The notes under the pieces are model-generated. The model was not told where the DNA came from. It saw nothing but the letters and a program-made list of their open reading frames with translations, and ran no database searches. From Strigamia acuminata (Eukaryota; Arthropoda; Chilopoda; Geophilomorpha; Linotaeniidae): a stretch of DNA of 64,000 nt. The DNA lies in assembly GCA_949358305.1 (NCBI GenBank), contig OX442317.1, positions 744,001-808,000 of the forward strand. The letters are read 5' to 3'. The stretch's first letter is position 1; each line of letters opens with the position of its first letter. The position numbers and the translations under genes are program-made. Below, one piece after another: positions 23,439 through 35,157 of this stretch.

Positions 23439-26400
23439 TCAAGTAATTTTTATAACTGGGAAATTTCTGTGCAGACTGAAATCGAATTCTGGGGGATCCT
23501 TGTAAAATAAATTAAATAAATAAGTAAATAAATAAATAAAAATAATTTTTACACGATTAAAGACAAATATACTTTTGATTCCTTTTTGTGACCTCCAGAC
23601 AGCAATTTCATGACTACAAAATTCGTTTTTGCAACTTTGACTAACGTTCCGACCTAAACAAAATCAAAATAATCAAAACAATAAATAATTAAACAATTAA
23701 AAAAATGGACATGAAATAAATACTTCTTCGTTTGTCGGTATAACGTTCTCAAACAAGCATTTGGCTTGATGAAAATATTTATACGAAGTCAAATACATTT
23801 CCTCAGCACTTGGTCTGATTTCGTAACGACTTAAATCCGTCATTTCGCGAAACTGCTTGTATTGAACAGGTGGTGGTGTCATGACACTACCGAAAGGTGC
23901 AAACCGGTGCTCGTAGCGCACCTGCTCGCAATCGAAAACGAACTCGCCCTTATTTAATTTTTCACTCAACGAAAATCCGATCAAAGCCTTAAAAATTAAA
24001 AATTAAAAAAATTAAAAAATTAAATACAAAATAAATTCTAGAAATACATATATATAAATAACTAACCTTATAATAACCACCACAAAGGTTTTGATATGCT
24101 TGATACAATGTGATTTCCCTTCCGTGCGGTCTCAGTTTCTTCTTTTTGTTTTTCTTTTTGGCGCTGCGGCCTTTCTGTTGTTCGATATACGTTTCTTGTT
24201 CTAATAAAAAACTGTCCGCTCTCGACAGTGCAGACACCATCCATCCGTACAAAAATTCAAAAAGATACCTTGAACAAAAAATTATACAAAGTTAAAAAAC
24301 TCGCGTACAAAATGGCTGAATTTACCAAAAGACGTAATGATATTCGTGCGTACTGTACAATTCCAATTCAAACCCGGTTAAAACGTAATGAATCATGACT
24401 CTCAATGTGTGATATAATATCCAAGTGCCAAAACACGCTAAATGTTGGCGCGGATATTCAGATTTCGATGATAAATTGTGGAGAAAAGCATCGACTTTGT
24501 CGGCCTAAATGCAAAATGTTCGACAAAAATTGTAATCAATTTTTTTTTAATTAAAAAAATCACCTCGTCTTGAAGATTGGCCAAATCCTCTAAAATATGC
24601 GAAAGTTTGTCGCGTTGTCTCGCTCGGTTGTGTCCCGATATCTTAATTAAAAAACAAAATGGACGAACACATCGATTCAAAAAAGTATCGACGTATTCCT
24701 TGGCTTGGGCGTTCAACATGAGTCGCGACCTAATTACAAGTTGCAATTATTAGTATTAGCAAATTTGTTTAAGAAATGTGCATTTACTTCTGAACAAACA
24801 CCGGGGGTGATATAAATGCACGCGCTCCTTCTCGTAACACATCCGTCATTAATTCAGTTCCGAACGTCTTGATGGTGAGCGAAACCAACAGGTAGTTGAC
24901 CTCGGTGTTCGGTAGATACAAAAGCTGATTTTTAAAAGACGAAATTAATTAGTGAAAATTGTTGTCCACACTGACAGTTTGAATTGTATTACTTGTAAGA
25001 GAGATCTAGATAATACACAAGGGGATAACTTACTAAACTCTCCAAAAAAATCCTTAAAAAAAATTAAATCAAATAATAAGTAAATTAAATTAATTAAATT
25101 AATAAGTAAATTAAATTTTATTGTACCAAAGCTGCGTGAAATGTAACGTAGTTGACCACATTGCAAATTAAACGTAATCGGTTGATTAAACCCTCGAAAT
25201 AATCCACTGCTTCCTCTCTGCTTTTGATCTTTGTATACCTTGGGAAAGTCGGAGGTAAGAGTCTTTGATTTACAAGAGGTTCGAACCCCATAATTGTAGG
25301 GTAATCAGCTGCAAAGAAGCCGGATAAAATGTCTTCATTAGTTTGTTTTCTGCCTTATTTGATTTACCCTTATTTCCGTTTTCCTCTTTCGCTTCTGGCT
25401 GAATTCCTAAATCAGTCGTGGAGTCGAGAGTCGGTATTAATTCCCCGCAATGCAAAAGGAACTTTGGGATTTCATCAATGGCCGATGTCTGCGCGTAAAA
25501 AAATTCAAAATTCAAAAATCCATCCAAATAGTCAATTCCAAATGACTTTTTTTGCACTTTTTTGCCAAACGCTAGCAACGCTTGATGAAACAAACGGCAA
25601 AACTTCATCCGAGAAAATAGAGCCAACGCATGTCGATGCTAAATAGCAAATAAACAACAACAAAAAAACATAAATTAATTATTTAAAAAATACCTCGACA
25701 AATATTACTTGATTCTGCGCTTCCAATTCCCATTGCTCACCTTGTTTACTCCTCGTATTCTAAAAGCAAACAAATAATTCAACTTTTTTTGATTCGTCAC
25801 AATGTGTCGTTTATTCCGACCTTCACTTTGCGCTGCAACTCGTCCTCGGCATCTCTCATCATGACGGTCACTTTCATATCGGACACGTCGTTCGCTAATT
25901 CGTATCCGTAGATGATCGGTTGAAAATCCTCCTCTTCAAACACCCCCGCACGACTTATATATTCGCGAATTATATCCACCAACTTCAAAATGCACACGCT
26001 GAACGCTTTGATGCAATTATCTTCGATTAAATTCGGATTGTGAAGATAGAGGTTCGTAAAAACCGTTTGGGCTAATGAATGACCTTCCAACCACGTGACC
26101 TGAATTGTAAAAAAAAACAATAAGAATTCACGTTTCACTTCGTTTCAATTTGAATCCATCAATCTGACCAAACAAGCGAGAGTTGCGTCGATGATTCCGA
26201 TTTGTTCCGCCATTGTGAAATCCTTCAGTTTTAATCGACCGCTCTGTCAAATAAATTTTTTTTTAAAAATGTTTTAACTTTTCCGTCCACCTTTTTTGGT
26301 TTAATTTGTTATTCACTTTGACAGATTGGTCAAAAGTAAGTGCTTTTTTACTTCCACGATTGCACATCATCCCCGCGTCCATTTTAGGGTCCATCATTTC

Positions 26401-26834
26401 GATCGCCGACATCGCTTCGAACAGACCAAACCTAAAAATAATTATCAATTAATAATTCGTAAAAATTCGGGTATCTAGTTCATCTATTCCTACATCTCGT
26501 CGTGAAAAAGTTCTCCCAGTTTCAGCTCTAAATAAAAAAATAAAAAAAAACAACAACAGGTCAACAAACTCGTTCAATTCATTTTTTTAAAAAACGTTTT
26601 ACCAGCCGTAGCTGCAAAAAAGTCCTTGGAAACGTCCACCCAATTGTAATGCATCTCTGGATTTCTTCTGGGGCTGCTGGACCCGGGTCTGCGAACGAAA
26701 AAACACATGCAAATCAGATAGTGTATGCTAATTTGCGCGCATTTTGCACATTCTCACGTCTGTTCCGTCTTTGTCATCGGCTTGGGATGGGCTTCTTGAT
26801 CGTTTGACTGGATAAGCTTTTGCATTTCTGTCAT
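23439..26834 (-). CDS. NAA35: N-alpha-acetyltransferase 35, NatC auxiliary subunit (MAK10)
   Basis: Eighteen exons keep frame throughout: 26834-26758, 26688-26603, 26527-26494, 26431-26326, 26243-26169, 26099-25821, 25759-25694, 25638-25558, 25488-25368, 25308-25127, 25052-24993, 24924-24788, 24729-24564, 24504-24326, 24268-24067, 23987-23724, 23653-23573, 23498-23439. They give 751 residues, against about 725 in human. Family blocks seen: [60 protein letters not shown], a basic KKKNKKKK patch, [12 protein letters not shown] and PPEFDFS. It scaffolds the NatC complex (NAA30, NAA38) that acetylates Met-hydrophobic N termini. The second in-frame intron has no stop, so it could be mistaken for coding. 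Confidence 0.96.
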
Positions 26835-27039
26835 ATTCCAATAAACAACGGTCAACCATTAATATTTTGGAATAAGATTGGGGGATTATAGACCATTAAA
26901 GCTTAAGACTACCGTACGCGATGCAATGGTGGAGCAAATGTCAGAACTTGGAGACTTTGCCACGAGATGTCGCCTTGTAGCTTAGGAGCGTAGGCCTAGA
27001 CGCCTTGAGACGCCTACAAAACATGAAATTCATCTGTTT
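26835..27039. promoter_or_regulatory. Short divergent promoter, NAA35 / SNX24-like
   Basis: Only 205 bp separate the opposite start codons, so both genes must share this promoter space. No named motif is obvious. Confidence 0.5.
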
Positions 27040-27756
27040 ATGATGATTAAAGTGTTTATTCCGCGTTACCGAACTGTAGATGAGCCCAACAAGAAAGCAC
27101 ACACCGTATGATATGAAATATTAATTATGAAATAAATATTTTTAGATGAATTTTTGTAAATCCTCATTTTCAGGTTTACGAAATCGACGTTTACGTGTCG
27201 GGCAAATTGCACAAGTTCGACGAACGTTATCGCGCTTTTCTACAACTGCACAAAAAAGTTAGAACCGCAATATAAAAAATTCGAGTCAAATTAAATGAAA
27301 AAATTAATTTAATTCCAGTTAAAAAAGCATCTTTTGAATACTCCGAAATTTCCACCTAAGCAGCTTACAAAATTGGACACCAGGGATTTAGAAACACGGA
27401 GAAAAGGATTGGAGAATTACTTTCAAGCGCTTTTACAATTATCCCCAACGCCGACCCCACTTTTACTGTTTTTAGGAATTCCGTTACCGAGTGTCTCCAA
27501 GTGGGTGATGAAATTTATCTAGTCAGAACCGAAATTGTACCGTTCTTATTTCAGCGTCAAATACGAGATCGACTGGCGCTCCGAGCCTATTTCCCATCAG
27601 CACGTCATCGCATTCAAACCGGAATATTTCTCTGCGCCCCTCAGTTCGGACGACATGCCCGATATCGTGGTTAAAGGAGTGCTCGTGGGATTGTACGAGA
27701 CGGAGAACGAGAATTTAAACTACCACAATGGTTGTGAAAAACTAACGGATCATTAA
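27040..27756 (+). CDS. PX-domain sorting nexin, SNX24/SNX22 type
   Basis: Exons 27040-27105, 27174-27257, 27319-27500 and 27555-27756 give 177 residues (human SNX24 is 169). The N-terminal VFIPRYR strand, YEIDVYVSGK, DERYRAFLQLHKKLK, FPPKQL and LETRRKGLENYFQALL make a PX domain, expected to bind phosphoinositides on endosomal membranes. The C-terminal DMPDIVVKGVLVGLY matches the SNX24 tail, which separates it from other PX proteins. A second ATG follows the first directly (27043). The stop is 62 bp from the MSH3 stop on the other strand. Confidence 0.9.
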
Positions 27757-27818
27757 AAGTCAAATATTCATCATTTATTTATCATGATTTATTAGAATTT
27801 AAAAAATAAGTTAGATCA

Positions 27819-29527
27819 CTATATTTTCCAATTTTCCTTTACATTATTTTTGTTCCAGAATTGCCTGAAAAGTTGTTGTATATTTCTAAAACGAAAAAAA
27901 AGATGTAATTTTATTTACTAATTATTTATATAAAAAAAATATTTAAATAAACCCACTTTTTCTTTTCGAATTCCTCCAGAACTTTTTCAGATTTTCTAGC
28001 GGCATTTTCCACGACCGGCGCCGGAATTCCTGCCAACCGAGCCACATTCAAACCGAAACTTCCCGTGGCCACGTTTTTCGTGAGTTTGTAGAGAAATGTA
28101 ACGTTTTCCTGCGTTACTCCCAAATCTAGAAAATAAATTGAAATAAGAAATTTTTTCAAAAAAATGAATTATTTGATAACAGAACCTGAATTTTCACTGA
28201 GAAATGCCATGTGGAAATTCTCGACGTTTTTCGGATAAAAATTTTCAAATTCTGCTAAAACCACGTAATGCGTTACAAAAAGCGTGAAACATTTGACTCG
28301 GTTGAGAAAATGATCCAAAGTGGCGTAAGCAATAGCGGTGCCATCGTGAGTGCTCGTTCCTCGTCCCAATTCGTCCAAAATGACGAGGGATTTAGACGTG
28401 GCTCGTTCCATGGCTTCGGACACCTCTCGCAACTCCGACAGAAACGTGCTCCTGTGTTTGAACATTTCGTCGCTCGCTCCCATTCTAAAATACAAACAAA
28501 TTTAAAAATCTAACAAACATTTACCGAGTAACTTACCGCGTGTAAACGCCGTCGACCAAACTCATGACCGCAGCTTTAGCCGGAACGTACGAACCGATGT
28601 GCGCCATAATAACAATAAGCGAAACCTGGCGAATGTAGCAAGACTTTCCGCCCATGTTGGGTCCCGTAATTATCGTACAGCGCTTTTCTTCCTGCCAAAA
28701 TCAACCTTTTTACGTAAAACATGTCATGACTCATTAACCCGCGAATCAAGTGCATTTACATCTAGCAACGTTTCATTGGCGATGTACTGCGTCCCGTTCG
28801 GTAAACACAGCGACACGACCGGATGCCGACCTTCTTCGATGTGCAGCACGTTGTTGTGCTCTACGAGGAGTGGTCTGCAGTGATCGGTTTGTTTCGCAAC
28901 TTCCGCCAAGCTTATTAGGCAGTCTACAATCGCCAAATTCTTAACTACGCGGGAAAATTGAAAAAAATGTTTGTTGAAATCACTGGAAAAAATATAAAAG
29001 AAATACGTAAGTCGTTACTGGAATCAAAATATGTCATCGTTTATTATTACTTTATGAAAGAAATCCAGGCGTTATTGCACGCTATTAACATCGTTTCCCT
29101 GGCGCAATTTAAGTCTTGCACAAGTTTGTGCACTTCCGGAGACCTGAATCTTTGAACTTGTTTTGTTCTGAAATAAATAAATCTTATCGGAAAACAGCGT
29201 AAAAAACACGGATTAAAAACACTGACGAGGCTATTTTAGTCCATTCCTTGGGTACGACTTTCGTTTGTGCGTTTTTCAATTCGATTAAAAACTAAAACAA
29301 TAAATTGTATGCATAAATAAATAAATAAATAAAAAGCAAGAAAACGTCACCTCTAGACCCGACACGGTGCAATAATCAATGGCGGGTAGCCGCAACACTT
29401 TACGGATTGAACTTCTTTCGTCCGAAATGGCTCGAATAATTCCTTTAATCTGCTCACGACAAGCGCAAACCTCGGGAAACGAAGAAACGTCGACAAAAAT
29501 TTTGGTTTTATCACCTTCTCTAAAAAA

Positions 29528-29582
<55 letters not shown>

Positions 29583-31906
29583 AACTAGTTTTATAATTTC
29601 GAAACTAACTTTGCCGCCTTTTCATTCAAATTACTCATATATTGGTCAGTAATTCCACTAAACGAATTAACTAAATCGTGTAAAACACTCTTCAAATATT
29701 CGCTTTCAATTTCCGTATCGATTTGACTTTTTAATGCGGAAAAATTGGATTCGATCGAAGAAAATGTTTTGAGCATAATATAAAATGTTGTAGTGCTGCA
29801 CTGAAAAAGAACGAAAATTTAACAATAAAAAAATAAACCAAAAACAAAAATAATGAATTTACTCTTCCGTGATAAGTACATCCCAACTGCTTTTCTAAAT
29901 CCGGTAATTTATGCAGCATTCCTTTCAGAGCATCAAAAAGTGGCGATTTCGATTGAACGAATTCACTAACGGCATCTTGGCGGTTTTCAATTTCTCTAAA
30001 AACATGAAAATTTAATAAATAAATAGTCTCATCGTTAATTTGTTTTACTTTCTGTTTTGTAAGGGGTACGAAACCCATTTCCTTAGCAATCTCGAGCCAA
30101 AAGCGGTTTTTGTGCGATTCAGATGCGAAAATAAAGTGGCAGTGCTTTTTCCGTCAGTTAAATTGTTGAAAATTTCCAAATTGCGTAGAGTTGTTGCGTT
30201 TAAGTGTAGGGCGGTCGCATTTTCCTCGTATTTAACGATCGAGTGAGTTGCTAGGAGGAGTATTTTCTCCAAATTAAACCTTCTTGTGTAAGCGATCAAG
30301 GCTGCGAAACAGCAGATGATCGGAGCTGGCATCGATAAAACAGTTTGCAAATCTCCTTTCACATTCTCCTCCTCTTCAAAAAATTTCGTCACTTTTGTAA
30401 TGGCCGTCACGTAATCGAACAGATCGTCAGATTGCTTTTCAATGCGAATTGGATCGGCCGTATTTCTAAAAATAAAAAATAAATTTATAATCCTATTTTA
30501 TTTTTATTTGGCAATAATGTATATTGTAGAAGAAGCAGAACCAAGATTTTCCGCATCTGAGGCAACTGTTCAAAATTTTGTCCCCTTCAGTGCAAAATTA
30601 ACATTTTCACAAAAAAAAAGAAAAAAATTAAACTTTCTTTAACCATAAACGGGACACGTTTTGCTCAGTTACCACATACATCCTTTCCTTGCCCTTCTAT
30701 ACATTAATACAACGAACAATGCATAATCCTTCAACAACTGCGATGTCGCACTACTCAATCCATTAGTCCGTACTATAATCTCCGACGGTTGTATGTGACT
30801 AATTCGATTTTCCAATTGATTTCTAGTTGAATTATCGGCGAAATAATCGAACACGATATCACCCGTGGTCGGTCGACAAGCCTGTAAATATTTTAAAAAA
30901 TTATTAATTTAAGAAAAAGCCAATAAAACTCATGGATTTACCATAATGCCAATATTAAATCCGACTTCTTTAGAATGATATTCACAAACACACATCACAT
31001 AACTGCCCTCGTCTTTTGCCTGCATTTCCAACAACTCTTGCTCACAATTCAAATCAACATGTATAAAATTAAGAAATAAAATCATTCATTCAATCAATTA
31101 ATAAATTAGGTGATAATAGTGAAGGATATCTTCTCCAATCATCGTCGCTTTGGTGTAAATCGCCGACAATTCTCTGGAAAACAAACAACTTCGACTGTCG
31201 CCGACAGCCTTCAAAGCGGCGGTCTCGGTTTGCTTGACAACCCCAACTTTGTAGCCTTTAGCTACCAATCTCCGAACGTGGATGAACAATCGATGCTTCG
31301 GGATGCTGGCCGTTTGAAAATTGTGATCCAAATGACAAAAAATATTCAATTCCTTCGCCGCGATCTACAACTCAAACATTGCATTAATAGAAATGTTTAA
31401 CAAATTAACAAAATAAATAATACCTCGGCGTCTTTATCGAAAAACCTGTACTTGTAGCCGCATTCAACAAACAAAATTGCATCGGGATTATTTTCTTTAA
31501 ATTCAACAAACTGTTTTTCCAACGGTGTCAAACTTTTCTTTGCATTTGTTGCCTTTTCCCCACTCATTTCTTCGTCGTTTAATTCGATCGAACGCCTTTT
31601 GCACGGTGTATTCACGTCCAAATTATCAATCGAATAATTATGAAGTTTCTTGTAGGTGTCGTCGGATAGAGACGATTTATTAGAGTCGTTCGTTTTGAGT
31701 TTCTTTGGCGGGTAATCGAGCGACGTCGATTTTTCCGCTGATCTCTTCTGAGTTTCGTTATTTTTCATCCGATCAAACGGGTCTTCGTTTTTCTTTTGCG
31801 GGGTGAAAAATTTCGAAAGGGTCGGTTGTTTACTCGTACTCGACTCTTCCGACTTCTTAGCTTTCCCATTTGAGCGTAACTTTGTAAAATTTAATTTCTT
31901 GTTCAT
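27819..31906 (-). CDS. MSH3: DNA mismatch repair protein MSH3
   Basis: Fifteen exons: 31906-31424, 31364-31130, 31060-30942, 30881-30703, 30465-30049, 29995-29863, 29800-29610, 29519-29351, 29291-29227, 29167-29051, 28982-28760, 28691-28537, 28484-28186, 28125-27957, 27885-27819. They give 1006 residues. Residues 27-34 (QPTLSKFF) are a canonical PCNA-binding PIP box. The mismatch-binding domain carries GYKYRFF, with the Tyr-Lys typical of MSH3 rather than the Phe of MSH6. Walker A is GPNMGGKS, Walker B lies in [15 protein letters not shown], followed by VTHY. With MSH2 it forms MutS-beta, which recognises insertion/deletion loops. Introns are short; the one at 31061-31129 is U12-type. Head-to-head with CFAP53. 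Confidence 0.97.
29524..29584. repeat. (AAAT)n tetranucleotide microsatellite in an MSH3 intron
   Basis: About fifteen nearly perfect units fill most of the intron between the exons ending at 29610 and starting at 29519. Confidence 0.9.
31061..31129 (-). other. U12-type AT-AC intron of MSH3 (69 nt)
   Basis: No GT or GC donor fits this junction. Read on the minus strand, the intron opens with ATATCCTT (the U12 AT-AC donor consensus). It has TTTCTTAAT close to its end (like the U12 branch site TTCCTTAAC) and ends in AC. Joining there gives TMIGEDVD, which matches TLIGEDVN of human MSH3 at the same place. Confidence 0.85.
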
Positions 31907-32229
31907 TTTCCACCGTCCAAGAAACCGCGCGAAACGAAATAGAGATGGGTGTGACTAAAACCCGGCACGATTATTTCAACGCTTCGTAAATTCTTTGTTA
32001 TTATTTTTTATTTCAAGTCGTTTTTTTGAAAGAAAGAAAAATATTTCCTGGTTTAAAATAAATTTTTATTCATAAAAAGTACTTTGAAACATAAATGTAC
32101 GGACAGTTAAGTTTACGTATGGTTGCCATGGCAATGCGAGAAGCGTCATGTTTCTATGGCTTCAATTTTTAAATTTTAAGTAATACGCCTCCAAGAACTA
32201 GCTACCTCGCAACCCCAAAGTCAAAAGTT
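31907..32229. promoter_or_regulatory. Bidirectional promoter MSH3 / CFAP53 with an X-box at 32122-32135
   Basis: 323 bp separate the opposite start codons. GTTGCCATGGCAAT (32122-32135) matches the RFX X-box and lies 108 bp before the CFAP53 ATG, the usual place for X-boxes of ciliary genes. MSH3 is not ciliary, so the site most likely serves CFAP53. Confidence 0.7.
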
Positions 32230-34439
32230 ATGTTGAATCCTCCGTCCTCTAAGAAGTCCTGCTGCATCACCGGTCCCGTCGCCTTTAGTGTCGGAGTTGT
32301 TTATGTGAGTAACGAAATGCGCACGAAAAATCACCATTTTTGAAAAAATAAAAAATAAATCAATAAAAAAATGAAAATGAAAATCTAAAACATTCATTCC
32401 ATTTAGACCGATCAGCGGAGCAACAACCAAGCAGTATCAAACTCGAGACAACGAATCTTTGGTCCGGAAGTCGACCCAAAAGCCGAAAACGAAGTGAACC
32501 GTTTGCAAGTCGCCAAGGAAAATGTGGAGAACAATTACCGGCGCGACTGGGCGCAGCAACTGCAAAAGAAAGTCGTGGGCCACCACGCGCGAAGAGAATA
32601 CGATAGATTTTCCAACAGTTACCAGGAGCATCTAGAAGAGAGAAAATCCAAGTGAAAATTAAAAAGAAAAATTGTAATCACACCTGCAAGCACGCTTTAT
32701 TTTATTAGACTGTCTGCACTGCTGAATAACGAGACGATCGAATTGATAAGCGAGATGGAAAGCGCGTCGAAACCGACACCGGTCGCCTACACCGACATAT
32801 TGGAGAAAATCAACTGTTTTCGGGAGGAACGTGACGAGCGACGCAGAGAAATCGTCAAAGCCAAATTAGACTTGCAGTTTATGTATAATTTTGTTTCGGG
32901 TCTTTCTTTTCACTTTATTGATCAAATTCGTTTCAGGTCCGAGTGCGAAGAGTTGAGGCCGAAATTGTCGGCTCAGTTGGCCGAAGCGGTTCTGGCCGAC
33001 CGTCGCGAACAAGTTCGGGAGCACGAAAGCCTCAAGAAAATGAAGAAACTCGAGGACGAATACTACGATTGTCTGTGGCACGCGGATTACCTGAACAAAC
33101 TGCACCAAGAGGAGCAGAAAGCGTTGGAGAGGCACGCGAGAAACATGGACACTTTGGTGACGCTTAATAAGCAGATGTGCGCGAAACAAATGTACAAGGA
33201 GCAGGTGGCCGAGTTGGGCAAACAGGAGGCGAAAATTCTAGTTAGAACGAAAGATTTTTAATTTAATTTTTTTAAATTTTGACTCGAATTTGTGCGTATT
33301 TCAGGCGGAGGAGAGACAGCGGTTCGAGCTGGAGAAAGAAAAGGAGCTGCAAGAGCGGCAGAAGAAGAAGATGGAACTGAAGGAAACGATCGAGGCGAAT
33401 ATTGCGCAGTCGGAATCGAAGAAAGTGGAGGAGAAAAACAGGGGACAAGAATTCGATTCTTTTTACAAGAATTTTCTCGGCTCGAGCGCCAAGAGTTCCG
33501 ACACGATTGCTAAAGTGAATTGTTAAAATTGTTAAAATTGAAATTATTTTAAAAATGATTTCACGTTTGAATCGAATCAGATTCAGAGGTTGAAGGAAGC
33601 GCAGGAGAATTTGCGCCTCGTTTTGGCCGAGAAAGCGGAGAAAGTGGCCCGGGAAATGGAAAGCGATCGCCTCATTCAGCTGGACAACGACAAGTTGTGG
33701 GAGAAATACAGCGCGGTCAAGGAAGTGGAGGAGGAGAAACGAAGAATCCTCTTGGAAGAGACGATGGAAGGGCGACGGATCCAAGTGCAGCAGAAAAGTA
33801 CATGAAATTAAATGAAATTAAATGAAATTAAACAAAAATGTACATCTTTCATCTCAATTTGTGATTTTTGTTTTGTTTTGTTTTGTTAGTTAGTGAAAAC
33901 GAGAAACATCAATTGGAGATCAAGAAAGAAGTGGAATCTCTTCAGGAAATGATCGAATTCAACAGGAAACTGTTTGACGACGATGAAGAGCGGCATAAAA
34001 ATACGGTCAAGAAGTACAAGGAAATCATATTAGTAAAAAGAAATGAGAAAGAAATCAATTGAGCATAAAATGTTGCATTCAAACGCTGTTGCAGAACCAA
34101 ATCGAAGAGCACAAGGCGGAACAAAAGGCCAAAGACGAGGAGCTGAGGCAGGAGTACGACAAGTTCTGCAGCAAGGAGGAGGCATACAAGAAAAAAATCG
34201 AACAAACGCTTCTGGACGTGTCGGTGGGCAAATTGCATCCGATGAGAATTCGCGCCGCAGTCAAGCCGGACGAGAACCACGGCGAGACCGACACGATGGT
34301 GCACATGCAAATGCGCATCAACCAACTGGAGGAGACTTTGCAGACGAAAAAGAAGCAGATATCCGAAAAAACGACACACACTAGTCAAAAGATGGAACAG
34401 TTTAATAACATCCTCTCGTATTACAACCCAGAGGACTAA
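32230..34439 (+). CDS. CFAP53: Cilia- and flagella-associated protein 53 (CCDC11)
   Basis: Eight exons: 32230-32304, 32407-32651, 32709-32882, 32937-33240, 33305-33514, 33581-33797, 33890-34032 and 34095-34439. They give 570 residues (human 514). Nearly the whole protein after residue 100 is predicted coiled coil, rich in E, K, R and Q, as in trichohyalin-plectin-homology proteins. KLDLQFMSECEELRPKL corresponds to the human KLDQQFRERCEELRVEL block. The C-terminal GKLHPMR matches the human NIHPMRK. CFAP53 is a microtubule inner protein and centriolar-satellite protein needed for motile cilia and left-right asymmetry. The X-box upstream agrees with this. Confidence 0.9.
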
Positions 34440-35157
34440 AAATTCAATTCCGCTGGTAAAATGAGCATCAACTCAAACTTGAAAACGTCTTATCTTTATA
34501 TATATATATTTGTTTTCCTTAAAAATTATTTTCCAAGTTTTATGGCACAAAAGCAATGCCAATTTACATGTAATCTTATTATTTTCGTTTAAAAAATATG
34601 AATGAAAAAAAAAGAAAAATATTAATGGAAAAATAATGAAAAATTCAAAATCAAACTCACAAGCTTTGTCGAAAGAGTGAATTAAATTCACCGGCAAATA
34701 AAATAAAATAAAGGAAAATTAAAATTAAAGGAAAAATTGATGTTGTGACAAAAGTTGACAAAAATTGACAAATTTTTCGGCTGGGGGGGGGGGGATTACA
34801 AAGATATTTACAGAAAAGAAGCAAAAACCCTCTTTCGCAGATGAATTGTACTAATTCTTAAAAGTCTACCCTTCGGAGGTGCAGGTACAACTTACAATTG
34901 GTCGTACGTATTTTTAAGAAGTTAGGCAATAAAATGTCTACGCGATTTGACAATCTAAACTTTGGCTAAGAACTAAGAGGAAAAATTGGCGGATCAGATC
35001 AGATCAGGGGTACGACAACGTCTCGGAAGTCACTTTTGCTGCATAATCGTTCGTTTTCGTTTTCGGTTTCGGTTGTGAATACCCCACGTACACGTATCAT
35101 ATTGGAACAACTATCTTCTCCAACCACGTTATTGGAAGCGTTGTTTGCTCGATACTG
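34440..35157. other. Convergent 3' region CFAP53 / ARNT
   Basis: Presumably the 3' UTRs of both genes. It contains a 12-G run (34783-34794), rare in this AT-rich window, and three spaced TTGACAAAA words just before it. No coding sequence seen. Confidence 0.6.

Noticed and set aside
25270-25290. GGTTCGAACC-like word resembling a tRNA T-arm
   Set aside because: It lies in the NAA35 coding sequence (GFEPLVNQR) and no cloverleaf can be drawn around it.
25308-25646. Plus-strand frame opposite NAA35 exons
   Set aside because: Antisense shadow. The minus strand carries the conserved NAA35 sequence with proper introns, although one intron is open in frame.
32221-33784. Long minus-strand frames opposite CFAP53
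   Set aside because: They are antisense shadows of E/K/Q-rich coiled-coil codons (read as L/F-rich). The sense strand has conserved protein and splice sites.
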